Below, in pieces: positions 1 to 10,848 of a stretch of DNA of 64,000 bases. Each line of letters begins with the position of its first letter. Within the stretch, counting starts at the first letter, position 1. A program made the translations under genes and the position numbers. The stretch covers positions 1 to 64,000 of the forward strand of contig NW_019028982.1 in assembly GCF_002105155.1 (NCBI RefSeq), written 5' to 3'. Below the pieces are notes generated by a model, which did no database searches, was not told the DNA's origin, and worked only from the letters and a program-made list of their open reading frames with translations. Source of the stretch: Lobosporangium transversale (Eukaryota > Mortierellomycota > Mortierellomycetes > Mortierellales > Mortierellaceae).

Positions 1-985
1 CTCACGAGCACTTCTATTACTTTACCCATCCAAAGTGCTTGCTGTGGAAGAAGAAGAGGAGTTTACGCCACTAAAAACTAAGTTCATGCTAACCTTTTGA
101 ATGAGTCAAGCACGAAAATTAACTTTGGAGTAGAGGCATTTATAAGCATGCCTGGTGACCCAAATGCACTTACTAATAGGAGGGATACGTATCCCCAGCA
201 TGATGCGTCAGTACACGATCTCTAATGGCGCGTTCTCCCTGCCTTCTCCAAAAGAGCGTCGATAGTTCCTCATGCACATTTTGGTCATAGTCATGTTTGT
301 AGGAGGCTTTGGTTTGGCTCTGTGGGCCACAAAAGATGTGATTGGACACGGAGCTTCCACAGGGACTAGCAGATAGGAGCCTTCATAATAAAGCCCCAGC
401 ATAGCATTGCATGTCTTGGCTGTGATTTGAGATGATGAAAGACTCTTTTTTGGGGCTTATGCTCCGCCTTGATTGCATAGTATTTAATGATTATATTTAA
501 GGATTTGTATGTCTAGTTTTTGCTTTGTTCATGCCATATAAATGTATAAAAGACCCTGTTTTCCCTCTTCCCGAATCCCTATATCGCACTTCAAACAGGC
601 GCTTGGACGCTGCTCAGCATAGTTTTTTAGACCGATCTGATTGAAAGCCAGATCTAGTGTCGAATGGTGTTGAGCTCGATGATGAGTTAGTTGAAAGGCT
701 GCTCTAGATTCGCGAGCAACCAGGTGGAGGCGCAATAATCAGACCATCTCCACGTGGTACGCCCTGGGCTTCCTGCTCATCTGCAGACAGGCGAAGAGTC
801 TGGTACTCTCTTATACTTTAATATTTATTTAAACGTCCTATTCTCTTACTCTGAAAAGTTAACCAGGCAAATATACCAGGTTAAATTGCGTGCTTGACTC
901 ATTCAGAAAGTCTGCATGAACTTAAATTCCTCCACAGCAAGCGCTTTTCTTGGATGGATTAAGTGCATAAAGAGGTGCTCATGAG
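1..985. mobile_element. Element with long imperfect inverted repeats (possible non-autonomous DNA transposon)
   Basis: The first ~130 bases match the reverse complement of roughly 855-985. The best block is a 17-base near-identity (TGAATGAGTCAAGCACG) at about 104-120 and its complement near 893-909. Further matching blocks surround AAGTTCATGC and GCTTGCTGTGGA, and both arms share the outer end CTCA(C/T)GAGCAC. Small indels separate the blocks, so the arms are old. The ~700 bp centre has two short minus-strand open frames (208-402 and 529-735) that match nothing I know. The left edge may run past the window. The layout fits a MITE or fold-back element, but no target-site duplication could be checked and no transposase is visible. 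Confidence 0.55.
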
Positions 986-1229
986 GGTATTGGTTGGGAG
1001 TTATTGAGTGATCATGCTGCAACTATGGGTAGAACGTCTGGCGCGCTTTTTCTAGACATATGTATGGGGTATAAGGTATAGAAGATGGAAATGCCTGAAG
1101 CCAAGAAACAAACCTCCCGTCATCATTTTGGAGAGCCGTCTCTTCCTCCTTTCATTAATACTAAGACTAACATTCCAACCCGAAGCACTTTATTATTTCT
1201 TTCTATTTACTAGTGCCATGTGATGGCTT

Positions 1230-3641
1230 TTATTTTGTAAGCCCAAGATCCTTAGCAATCATTGTCGCAGCAATAGGATGGTAGAATGATTTATGTTTGA
1301 GGAACGTCTCTCGTGCAAGTTCTGCGCCGTCCTTGGCCCTATGCAAAGAGCTTTTGTGGGAGCAGGAGGTTTAACTTATTAACTTTTTTTAAAAAAATAA
1401 AAATAAAAAATAAAAGTCATAATGTCTGTTCTTACCGAAGCAATGGCCTTGCAAATTTCATACGACCCATGGTTGATGCAAATTGAACGACCTCAGGATA
1501 GATTTTTTTGTAATTTGCTTTGAGACAAAGTAGATGCCAGCGCAATCGAATCTCCGAATTCTTGACCAAAGTCAATTGATACAATCGATCCATCAAATCC
1601 AAATGCTCGTGGGAAAGAGGTTCTAGTTCACCAACCTTCTCCAGAAACACAACAGTTTGTGTGGATGAAAAGGTTTTAATGTCGACTGGGGAAAACCCTG
1701 TTTTTTCAGCTGTAACAGGCTGAGCAACATGACGTGACTCGTCCCACTTTTTAGATAGGCTAGTGCAAGCTCTTGCGAGCGTATCATCGAACATATTATC
1801 ATCTGGAGGCTAGAAAAAAAAAAAAAAAAAAAAAAGAATACTATATTAGGTCGACATAATTCATAGAAGACAACGGAATGCGTAATCCTCTCTCTTTTTT
1901 TTTACACTTCTTTTACCATGCCAGTGCCGGAAAGCCAGGCATCCCAGTTGACCTTGTTCAAAAGATCAACCTTCTCTTGACCAAAGTTTCCCTCCATAAA
2001 AGAATAAAGAAAAGCCTTCCAGTCGTTTGTATTGATTGATTGGCCTGCAAACTGTCGAACATGTGCCCGAAGATACGGCTCAAAAACTTCTGGTCCGCCT
2101 AAATGCTTCTCCAAGTAATAGAGCAAATTGAATCCTTTCTCTGTAATTTTACAAAATTTTGGAGATCGTTCCAAACAATGAACTAGTTAATATAAATCGT
2201 TCCTTTCACTCCTTTCAAATATGCACTCTACTACGTATATCGCCTTTCCTTAAAAATAAAAAAAAAAATTATAATAATAAAAATGAAAAAAAAAATACCA
2301 TATGGGACGCGTGAAAAGGCGTCGTCCGGATCCTCTCCACGCAAACAAGGACATAAAGCTGTAAAAGGATGACTGGAGCCGTAGAGCTCTACACTTTCTT
2401 GAAGTGCTTTATGCCCTAGGATAGCACTAAATTCGCTATGCTCTTTGCCCTTCATGCGTCCAATGATTTTGCGCTCTACAAAAACTGTGAATCCTTCATT
2501 CAGCCTATATGTGTTTTGCATTGCAACGTTGAAGAAATTAGCATAAAGGGGCGTCTTTTTTCCTTTTTTGCTTGATTTGGTCTGATTTGGTCTGATTTGG
2601 TCTAATTTGGTTACCAAAAATGCTCCCAGTTTTCGGTTGTGACCAGGTTTCCCGTCCAGCTATGTGCAATTTCATGAGCTACCACATCCACTAAGGAGCG
2701 ATCACCAGCCAAAAGCGAGGGCGTCACAAAAGTCAAGCAAGGATTCTCCATTCCACCATAAGGAAACGAGGCTGGCAGCACAAGCAAGTCATAACGACCC
2801 CAGCTATAAGGCGTCAATAGAGTCTCACCTGTTCGAATAAATTCCTCTGTGTCTATAAACTCCCAGGCTGCTGCTTCCAACACCTCGGGTTCTGTCCAGA
2901 CCATCGAACGGGGCCCAATTTCTCGGCCTTCCAGGTTTCCGACAGCAAGTGCTATCAAATACGATGGGATCCGTTGCTTTTGCTCAAACTTGTATGTAGT
3001 AATTGCTGCGGCTATAGTGGATGACTCACTTTGATGACACTTCTCTTCCCCTATGAGGACTGCAGACATGACCGCACGCAGTGGAGTAGTGATATTGGCG
3101 CTATAGGTGAGTTTGATAGAAGGGCTGTCCTGGCAAGGCAACAATGACCGTGCATGGATAGCTTGACATTGTGTAAAGAGGTATGGATACTTCTTGCCTA
3201 CTGTTTGGCTGGGCTCCAGCCATTGACAAGCACTGCAATACTGAGTAGTTGCGTATTCAATAATGACTTTGGTCTTGTTTCCTTTTTCAAGAGCCTTGCC
3301 CAGATTAATTATCAATGCCGAGCCATATTTTTCATTCCTACTACCCAACTCGAACTTAGAAAAAAAAGATCAATAATGTTCTTGTGACATTTCTAAATTA
3401 TTAAAATAAATATCGGCGAACATATGTTTACATTAAGCATCTTTTCGGCCGTAGAAACAGAACGGATGTCAATATGACTGGTATCAAGTACAATGTACGA
3501 GACTTGATCCGCTATAGCCTCGATGTCTAACTCTGCATTTCCAGATAAGACCTTGGTATTGAAGTCAACTGTTAGGTCGAGATGAATATGATTCGTCTTG
3601 ATCTCATTGAGGTTTGACTGAGAGGTTGGATCATATGGCAT
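1230..3641 (-). CDS. Leukotriene A4 hydrolase-type M1 aminopeptidase
   Basis: Zinc metallopeptidase of the M1 family, LTA4H/yeast Lap2 branch; these are cytosolic aminopeptidases that can also act as epoxide hydrolases. Six exons: 3432-3641, 2615-3354, 2299-2504, 1917-2140, 1436-1809 and 1230-1350, all with GT-AG introns and consistent phase, giving 624 residues (human 611). The sequence has the GGMEN exopeptidase motif, the zinc site [10 protein letters not shown] starting at His297, the third zinc ligand in WLNEGFTVF, and the proton-donor Tyr in VPYEKG. The C-terminal helical domain contains GRMKF, whose Arg and Lys bind the substrate carboxylate in the human enzyme. The residue equivalent to human Tyr378 is Phe (DAFSRVPY). 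No signal peptide is seen. The start is the first in-frame ATG. An alternative call is a plain Lap2-like aminopeptidase, because epoxide hydrolase activity cannot be read from sequence. Confidence 0.95.
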
Positions 3642-3920
3642 ACTGATTTGATCAAATGGAAAGGAAAGGGTATAATAAATATTTGTAGGAAGTCGAAGAG
3701 ATGGATGGTTGTGAAAGAACGAAAATTTATTTATCGTCTCGTGGGAAATCTTTTAAAATGCGCCAACTCAAATTCGGTGATGCATAAGATTTGCTTCTAC
3801 CTGGTATATGTGAATAGCGCGTAGGTTTTCTACGTGATGAACCATTTTTAGTCTAATGCAACTCAATTCCTTTATGTGAAGAAAAAAAAAAAAAAAAAAA
3901 AGTTGGCAAACGGTCCATCC

Positions 3921-5639
3921 CTAGGCCTCATCCTCGAAATGCGATACATAAAATGTTGGGAGAGATACCAAAGGCTGCGCAAACACGACCCCATTGGATA
4001 GAGTGAAAAATGTGCCCCACACCACCATCCTCAGTTGCAGTAGTGCTGCTGTCTCGCTTGAGATATGAATCGACCATTGCTCTTGCTCTTGCTTTGGCTT
4101 TTGCTCTTGCTGATCTAAATCGTCACTCTTCTCGTTGTCAATATCCATTTCTTCGAGAACCACTTCTACTGTCATCGCAGGCTCTGCTCCGGGTTCTCTC
4201 GTGGACTCCACCTTCTTCACAACCCTCGCATGTCTAAACCGCTTGCTCTTGAGCGTCACATGTGCTGTAGATATCTCCCCCATCACTTCCTTCATCATCT
4301 TGTTTGTGTTCATCGGCAGATGATCTGAACTGCCCTGACAAAACAAGATTGAACACGCATGATTGAAATCATCGGGCATTTTCGAGTTGAACCGGTGACA
4401 TGCGGGGGTTTCAGTCTTTGCAAGCGATGCTATCGCAAAGGCCTTTTCTAAATCTTCTTGGTACTCTGGAACGACCCTTCTAGCCAGCACATATTTGAGG
4501 AATGAGGCTATAATCTTGGGCGCCATCTCTACATATGTTATATCATTCCAAATGCTAGAGTTAATGATATAGGACGAGAGATATGATGCTGCCACGAACG
4601 AGAAGTCAATATCTTTTTCTTCCTTGGTGCCCTTGCTGTCGTTTCTAGGGTTGTTGGGGTCAGTGATATGCTCGTCCATCCCTCCATAACTAAAGTATGT
4701 ACTAAGGATCTGAGCTGACTTAGTGGTAAAATTACGCTCCTTTCGAAAATTTTCCATCGCTAGTCTAAATCTGCTGTCAGCACTTGTAGAGCTATCATAC
4801 ATACGGAAAATTAGTCTATAAACCATATGACAAACTCATGTAATGTGTAATGTAGGAAGTAATATCCTTTCTCAGCCAAAGAGACGTGACTTGATACTTA
4901 CGGATCATACAACTTATCTGTGATCGCTAGATCTAGCACTTCAATCTCAGCCTCATCATCTTCAACCTGCGGGTAGTTGCGCGCCTTTTTCTTGTTCGTT
5001 CTCTTCTTTTCGCCCTTGCGCTTACTCTCGTTGAGCGTCCCCGGCATTTCCTGGCCGTCAGGCATTTCCTGACTTTCGGGAGATGTTTCGAGGAGCGTTT
5101 CTAAGGTTCAGGAACACAATTTATAAAAAAAAATAGATGAATTTGTCTGATATTATGGTACACCCTACGAAAAAAAAAAAAAAAAAAAAAAAAAAAAGAT
5201 AAATAAAATAAAGAATAGTCTCACCCAATTGCTTCGGCTCCTCTTCGTTGCTATCATCATCAGGTCCGTCACTTGGCAGCTGGATGGGCTCATACCATTC
5301 AAGCTCGGTGTCATCTTCGTCGGGATCATCGCTGTTATACCACTCAATTGGGTCCTCGACGTATTCATCGCCATGATCTTGGTCAAGTTCAGAGTGAACC
5401 CAAGCGATATCTTCGTGATCATTCAAGCCTTCATCGTCCTCGGAGTCTGATAGGTTGTTTATTTCGAGGCTATCTATTGATTTCAAAAGCTCCTGTCGTA
5501 TACTCCTGAAAAAGGGTAAAAAAAATTATATTAATTAACCGGGAATGATAAACAATTGAACAGATGGAGGTATGCACGTCGTGTGAATTGTAGAATGGAT
5601 AACTTACTCGAGGAGTTCTTCATCCATCTCGAAGGTCAT
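3921..5639 (-). CDS. Arb1-like Argonaute siRNA chaperone (ARC) complex subunit
   Basis: Resembles Arb1, which in fission yeast joins Ago1 and Arb2 in the ARC complex, holds duplex siRNA and is needed for RNAi-directed heterochromatin. Four exons: 5608-5639, 5225-5505, 4902-5100 and 3921-4791, phases consistent, 460 residues. The first ~100 residues are very acidic. A basic patch (KRKGEKKRTNKKK) follows. The family core then begins at LYDPSTSADSRF and runs through RKERNF, YFSYGGMDEH, IDFSFVAASYLSSY, WNDITYVEMAPKI and EYQEDLEKAFAIASLAKTE. The acceptor before STSADSRF was chosen because it restores the LYDP motif and reading phase. A poly-A run (sense poly-T) lies inside the second intron, just upstream of its acceptor. 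The C-terminus includes another acidic, Gln-rich linker. Identification rests on recognising the motif order from memory; a profile search of PF09692 would settle it. Confidence 0.75.
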
Positions 5640-6157
5640 TATTAAGTTTTGAAGATAAAGGGAATGGAGAAATGAAACAAAGGTGGCAACAACCTCAAAA
5701 TGGAATAATCACGTGCTTAGCACAGCAATGTTTTAAATCCCTTCTTATTTCCTCCTTCAAAAGGGTAACTGACTAATTTAATCTGAGACGCGACAGATTG
5801 CCAATTTTAATTCATCCTCAAAGAAAAAAATGCTGTCAAATATGATTCAATAAACACAACACCTGGCTAGTTTCTCCAATACATAGCCCTATTGGTCCCA
5901 TAAGGCTCTCAAGATAGCCCAAATCACCTGCATAAAATAAGACATGAAACATCGATGAGATAAGATGTCTTAAGGCGATTTTCCGAAGAGGTTTGCAAAA
6001 CGCTGACGCTGATGGTGCGGAGACTGAATGTACTTTGCTCCTTTATCTTGCTTGCCTTCATTGTTTATCCACTTTCACTTCCTTCATCCTTTTGACCTTG
6101 TGCATTCTCATTGCTATTCTTTTGGGCCACTATCTACGTTCATTATCATAGCCGACC
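5640..6157. promoter_or_regulatory. Divergent intergenic region, Arb1-like gene / 6158 gene
   Basis: These 518 bases separate two divergently transcribed genes and so must hold both promoters. The right half, next to the plus-strand gene, is pyrimidine-rich (CTTCC and TTTG repeats), as in many fungal promoters. I see no clear TATA box or other recognisable site and no RNA gene. Confidence 0.4.
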
Positions 6158-7051
6158 ATGGGATCTAGCCAAGCTATAACAACCACGGCTGCTAAAGCTA
6201 CAAATGAGTCCATCATTGTCGAAATTCCGTTACGCACTGGTGCCACTATAGCCAGTAATAACAAGACCTATAATGAGAACCATTTGGACCCCATTGATCC
6301 AAACTCCATGGAGCCGGCGCCAGAACTAGCGTTCTACGTCACCCCACCAGCGCCCTCATATTCCAACACACCATCCCATCACCAATCTACCTCTTCTGCA
6401 ACTTACCCCACTCGCAATCTTACTGGCGCTCTGCCAGGACCGAGGGCAAACATTACTGAGGTATCTCTCGGGCCTTCCACTACCTCAGCCTCTGAAGCTG
6501 CAGGAAAGTTGGTGCTTGATCCACCGATGGAAGTTCACACAGAGGTCAAAACACCGCTGCACACCATCTCTCTAAACACCGACAAGGACTTCTCATCTTT
6601 CACTATGTCCAGGAATAATGCCATCACATCTAGTGATTTTGTCTTGGAGAGTCCACGTCTGATCGAGATGCAGCGCTTCAGCGACCCTGCCTTGGATGCA
6701 GGTGCACTTAAGAGCACGACAGAGGCGTTCCGAACCAACAATGATGATTATGCCAACAACAACGCAAGTGACAATTCCTCTTCCTTTTTTTCTAACTTTT
6801 TTGCAATCCCACCATCATTAGCAGGCCGGCCACGCTTGTCGGAAGCTTCTGAAGAGTATGTGCGTCGAGAGTTCGAGCGAGGCCCAGTATCTTTAATGTG
6901 GTCTAAGCAGAGCTATGATGAAGGTTCAGCTCATTCTAGAGCGGTATCTTCTACTTCTTCTACTGCGTCTGATGGCTGGCTCAGCGGCTGGTGGAACAAG
7001 AGCAATCCCTCTGCGAAAGAGGGCAGAAGAGAAGAAGCGATGGCTCAATAA
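6158..7051 (+). CDS. Hypothetical Ser/Thr-rich, largely disordered protein
   Basis: A single-exon frame of 297 residues starting at an ATG in a favourable context (CCGACCATGG). I do not recognise it. Composition is Ser, Thr, Asn and Pro rich, suggesting disorder. More structured-looking patches are LESPRLIEMQRFSDPALDAG near residue 165, and LSEASEEYVRREFERGPVSLMW followed by a Trp-rich WLSGWWNKSN near the C-terminus. No signal peptide or membrane segment is apparent. The length, codon texture and a promoter region shared with the Arb1-like gene support a real gene. A missed intron or an extension at either end cannot be excluded. Confidence 0.6.
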   Translation: MGSSQAITTTAAKATNESIIVEIPLRTGATIASNNKTYNENHLDPIDPNSMEPAPELAFYVTPPAPSYSNTPSHHQSTSSATYPTRNLTGALPGPRANITEVSLGPSTTSASEAAGKLVLDPPMEVHTEVKTPLHTISLNTDKDFSSFTMSRNNAITSSDFVLESPRLIEMQRFSDPALDAGALKSTTEAFRTNNDDYANNNASDNSSSFFSNFFAIPPSLAGRPRLSEASEEYVRREFERGPVSLMWSKQSYDEGSAHSRAVSSTSSTASDGWLSGWWNKSNPSAKEGRREEAMAQ

Positions 7052-7364
7052 TGGTGCCAATTAAAGTCGTGAACGAACTTTATTATAGACTTATAAAACG
7101 AATAAAATTTTAATAGTAATGCTGCTTTGAAATTGCTGTATATTTATTAGAAGCTAGAAAGCAAAAGGTTACGAAAACATGCAGCATTGAACCCAGACCC
7201 ATGTCCTTGGAGGTAATGACGAACGTTCCCCACGGGATCACGTCAGTCGATTTCTAGCTGTTGAATCAAGATCCCAACTAGAGACTCGTACGGATGCCAT
7301 TTTTGATTAGTCTGCTATCAATCATAAAAGGTTTATTAAGTAATAGACTTATTCATATGTGTCT
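7052..7364. other. Convergent 3' intergenic region
   Basis: The spacer lies between the 3' ends of two convergent genes. AATAAA-like signals occur on the plus side near 7100 (ACGAATAAAATTT), shortly after the stop of the upstream gene. Nothing else is recognised. Confidence 0.4.
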
Positions 7365-10300
7365 CTAATCCCAACCTAAAGGAAACCCACGATCTATGTA
7401 GGTCACCATGAAATCAAATCGTTGGCTTTCCTTCTCCTTCTCAGTCATCTTTCCACCGCCCGGCTTTTGCGCCATATGAGCGCCATCCTTACGGAGACAT
7501 ATCACGGTTTCTAGACCCTCCGTCCTAAGAATTTTATCTACTATGTTTTCATCCAATTGCAAGTAATGATTTCGGAGTTGTCTCAGCTTTAGCGCCACAG
7601 GATCTCGATCAAGATCCATCGTCTCTGGCAGTACAATTCCCTTCCTTTGTTGCATCTCAACCTTCTTTTTGGCCCCTCGCTCGGGAGATGTAGAAGATGG
7701 CATTGTATGGGCAGGAGGCCCTAGCTGTTCACGAAGTTGAACCGCACCTGCTTTCAATTGCTCCAGATCATAAAATCCGCTCACGCGCTTTAATGATGGC
7801 CAATTCCGACCCAGCCACTTCACTTCAGCTTCATTACGGAGACCATGTGGGCCAAGGAGACCTATGTTCAGCTCTACAAGGCTGTTCAGGGACGAAAGCT
7901 GATTCAAACCAGTGCTGATTGACAGCTCAATATACCGACGTGTACTCTTCTCATATCTATTTCCCAATCGCAGATGATGAGATCCCATACTACCCCATCT
8001 CGACTGATAGTGTACCATTTGTCGCCCACCATGCAACAACAAGCTTTCAAGACGTGTTAAATAGCTCAGCTGCCTGCAAGTTTTGATTTGTATCTGGCGA
8101 TCCTCCTCCTCCTCAGCCTCAGGCGAGGGCCCGGACTTCTTGTGCGTGGCATCAAATTCAATGGTGATAGCTAATGTTCGAAGCCGGAATGCGCATGCCC
8201 AGGGCCGACATTGTTCTGCGATTGACCGCGCGTTCACTGGGTAGGCCTCAACCTGAACTTTCTCCAGGTTCGGACAAGTAGAGAGCATATTCAGAAGAGC
8301 GTCGTAATAGATTGATTTCTCCACTTCTCGCGCGTACGCCCCTCGTCTATCCGTAATATTCAAGTCGCTACTTAAAGACAGATCGAGTGCTGTCAATGTG
8401 TCGCCACAGTGATGATTAAGTTTATGAAAGAACTGAGGGGTGACAGCATAAAGATCGGCTGCTATCAAGGACTTCAATCCTAATGATCTCGCTAGAGTCT
8501 GTTTCTGTTTATCTGAGTGGAGTCGACTGGACTGGAGGCGACCTGGCTTTGCAGCATCGTTCGCATGACCATAAGGTCCCCAGAGTTCACAGACAAACTC
8601 CAAGAACTTTTGATCGATCCCTTCGGGCCGACATCCCGAAAAATCAAAGGACTGAATCATTGGACAATGCACATGCAGTTGTCGCATGTTGCGATAAAGC
8701 TGAGGTGAGGCGTGCGATATACTTCCTATATCTATGTTACGGAGGCTTGCGTATGACATTTGACCCTGGAGCTCAAGTTGGTTATCATACCAGCTGTCGA
8801 AATCTTCGGAATCACCTGCATATGAACCGAGGCCTTCATGGCCCCAGTCTTCCCAATAGAACTCGCCTTCACTTCCATAGAAAGCATCATATTCATCATC
8901 GTAATAGCCGTCCTCATCAATCTCATCCTCGTCAATCTCGTCTTCATCTTCATGTTCAGACGGACCTCTTCCCTCACGTTCATCTTCAGACGTACCTCTA
9001 TCCTCATCTTCACCTTTAGATATCCCTTTATCTCTAATCATGTCGTTGTTATTGTTCTCCTCTTCACCGTCATCCCTGTGGACATCATAATGTTGCAAAG
9101 TCTTTTCAGGTTGACAAGTTGAAGCGTTGCTACTTGAGCTTTCGGTGACTGTACATGGCGTTTGCATATTTGATAAAGCTGTGATACTCAAGGTTAGGGG
9201 ACAGTGTCCAGGGCCATAATCAGTCGGATGGGGCTGAACGATTGTGGCTGTTGCAGTTGCATTATTTGTCTCCATTATACTAGTATTTGAGTTAGTGTTA
9301 TGGTTGGAAGTGATGTTGTTGCCTATATCAGGAGACTCGGTAGTCATAGCGTCCATCCCTACATCAACTTGATCGTCACCATTCTCTTCCTCATCTTCAT
9401 CTTCTGCTTCCTCTTCCTGCTCTATACTATCACCAACATCATCCATTTGGGACTCAAAGGCAGCGCCGAGAGGATCAAAAAAATCAGAATCCGGCTCCTC
9501 ATCATCAAGTCCAATACCATATGTGTAACCCAGAGAGAGCTCAGTCAACTCTGGCATAACTGCTGTCAAATCCAAGAGCGTCCTCATAGTGATGTTTGAT
9601 CGATCTAAATGCAGGCTTCTGATCTGCGTTAATGGATCCTCTGAGGGCCGTTGCGAACGATCCTCATCGTCACTCTTCCAATCGTTGTGAAAATCGGCTT
9701 GGCTCGCATCCCAATTAATACGCCATTGGCGCAATTCCCAAATTGGGTCCATAAATTCGTTCATCTCCAATGATAGTTTTTGAAGTCGAGGTAAAGATTT
9801 CAGCATAGTGCGTAAGCCTTCTCCATTCATGGCACTCCATTCTTCCATTGTCAATTCTTCTAATACTGGCATATCTCGGATGGACTTCTGGACAAGTGGA
9901 TCAATATCTAGACCAACACCAGTGAGCCAGAGCCTGCGTAACGTCTCCCTGTTGCTCTCCATGATTTTAAGAGCTGCACTTGCGTAATACTCATGTGAAT
10001 GATCAAGAGAGCTAGTGTTCTTGAAACTGGCTGTTGATCCTAGCGAAATAGAAGCCATTTCTCGACCGTACTTGATCCGGATGCGTTCCAGACGGCAACA
10101 GTCTAGTAACGTCTTAGTCAACATGCCTTTTTTGAGTTTAGGTTCTCCATTCGAATCGAAAGGAAAGCCCAGAAGATCCGCTGTCTCTTCTGTACTGCAT
10201 GGAAGAGAAAGTGTAAGGTCGCAAATCCGGTGGTAATAATCAGGAAACTGATCAAGAAATGATTTCGAAATGTAGCCATCAGCTTGAATCGTATGCCATA

Positions 10301-10457
10301 GCATGGGTCGAAAACATGACAACCAGATTTTGCAGACCATGGAAGCTTCAATCAACGACTCTCTGTCGACAAACTGAGCAATACGCGTCAGAATCTCTGG
10401 AGGTAGCAGCATAGCGCTAGATCCTATACTCTGTGTGCCAGCAGTAATGTCAGCCAT
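7365..10457 (-). CDS. Large F-box protein with LRR-like repeats and an acidic hinge
   Basis: A single-exon frame of 1030 residues starting at the ATG at 10457. Residues ~17-60 form an F-box (LLPPEILTRIAQFVDRESL, then VCKIW and LWHTI), the motif that binds Skp1 in SCF ubiquitin ligases. Downstream are irregular leucine-rich segments such as LEELTMEEW, LQKLSLEMNEF, LTELSLGYTYG and LRTLAITIEF, typical of fungal F-box/LRR substrate receptors. Between about residues 330 and 560 lies an Asp/Glu-rich stretch with Asn/Ser tracts that splits the LRR region in two. The likely role is choosing ubiquitylation substrates; the target is unknown. It shares the F-box character, but not close sequence, with the two F-box-like genes further right. 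Confidence 0.85.
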   Translation of the reverse strand: MADITAGTQSIGSSAMLLPPEILTRIAQFVDRESLIEASMVCKIWLSCFRPMLWHTIQADGYISKSFLDQFPDYYHRICDLTLSLPCSTEETADLLGFPFDSNGEPKLKKGMLTKTLLDCCRLERIRIKYGREMASISLGSTASFKNTSSLDHSHEYYASAALKIMESNRETLRRLWLTGVGLDIDPLVQKSIRDMPVLEELTMEEWSAMNGEGLRTMLKSLPRLQKLSLEMNEFMDPIWELRQWRINWDASQADFHNDWKSDDEDRSQRPSEDPLTQIRSLHLDRSNITMRTLLDLTAVMPELTELSLGYTYGIGLDDEEPDSDFFDPLGAAFESQMDDVGDSIEQEEEAEDEDEEENGDDQVDVGMDAMTTESPDIGNNITSNHNTNSNTSIMETNNATATATIVQPHPTDYGPGHCPLTLSITALSNMQTPCTVTESSSSNASTCQPEKTLQHYDVHRDDGEEENNNNDMIRDKGISKGEDEDRGTSEDEREGRGPSEHEDEDEIDEDEIDEDGYYDDEYDAFYGSEGEFYWEDWGHEGLGSYAGDSEDFDSWYDNQLELQGQMSYASLRNIDIGSISHASPQLYRNMRQLHVHCPMIQSFDFSGCRPEGIDQKFLEFVCELWGPYGHANDAAKPGRLQSSRLHSDKQKQTLARSLGLKSLIAADLYAVTPQFFHKLNHHCGDTLTALDLSLSSDLNITDRRGAYAREVEKSIYYDALLNMLSTCPNLEKVQVEAYPVNARSIAEQCRPWACAFRLRTLAITIEFDATHKKSGPSPEAEEEEDRQIQIKTCRQLSYLTRLESLLLHGGRQMVHYQSRWGSMGSHHLRLGNRYEKSTRRYIELSISTGLNQLSSLNSLVELNIGLLGPHGLRNEAEVKWLGRNWPSLKRVSGFYDLEQLKAGAVQLREQLGPPAHTMPSSTSPERGAKKKVEMQQRKGIVLPETMDLDRDPVALKLRQLRNHYLQLDENIVDKILRTEGLETVICLRKDGAHMAQKPGGGKMTEKEKESQRFDFMVTYIDRGFPLGWD

Positions 10458-10848
10458 GGATTAGAAAATATAAGTGTGACAATTGGAATTGACAGTTAAA
10501 AATACAAAAAGAAATATTCACCAGGCTCAAGTAGCCACCTTTTAATTCTTTTAATTCCAAAACACACGCCCTTGGAGTAGAAAAACCAATCTGAATAATT
10601 GGAGGGTTTCATTCCAACAATGTCAAAAAAAAAAAAAAAAAAAAAAAAGTGCCATTTAGGGAAAAGATGCTTATATGGCGCAGCAGTTTATCTTCTTTGC
10701 GCGGAACTCTTGTTAAAAAAAAATAAAAGGCGATGCATCATAATGTAGTGTTGTGCCATCTGGAGCAGAACCTGTGGCAATTAATGAATGACACCATGGC
10801 TTTCTACTACTCAAAGTCTTCAGATTCAATCAAATATTTTCTGTTCTC
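10458..10848. promoter_or_regulatory. Divergent intergenic region between two F-box genes
   Basis: This 391-base spacer is between divergent genes and contains an A-run of about 24 nt at 10624-10647. Short open frames at its right edge overlap the start of the next gene and look like chance. No RNA gene or recognisable binding site was seen. Confidence 0.4.

Noticed and set aside
8483..9122. Overlapping frames on both strands inside the large F-box gene
   Set aside because: Shadows of the acidic low-complexity coding sequence.
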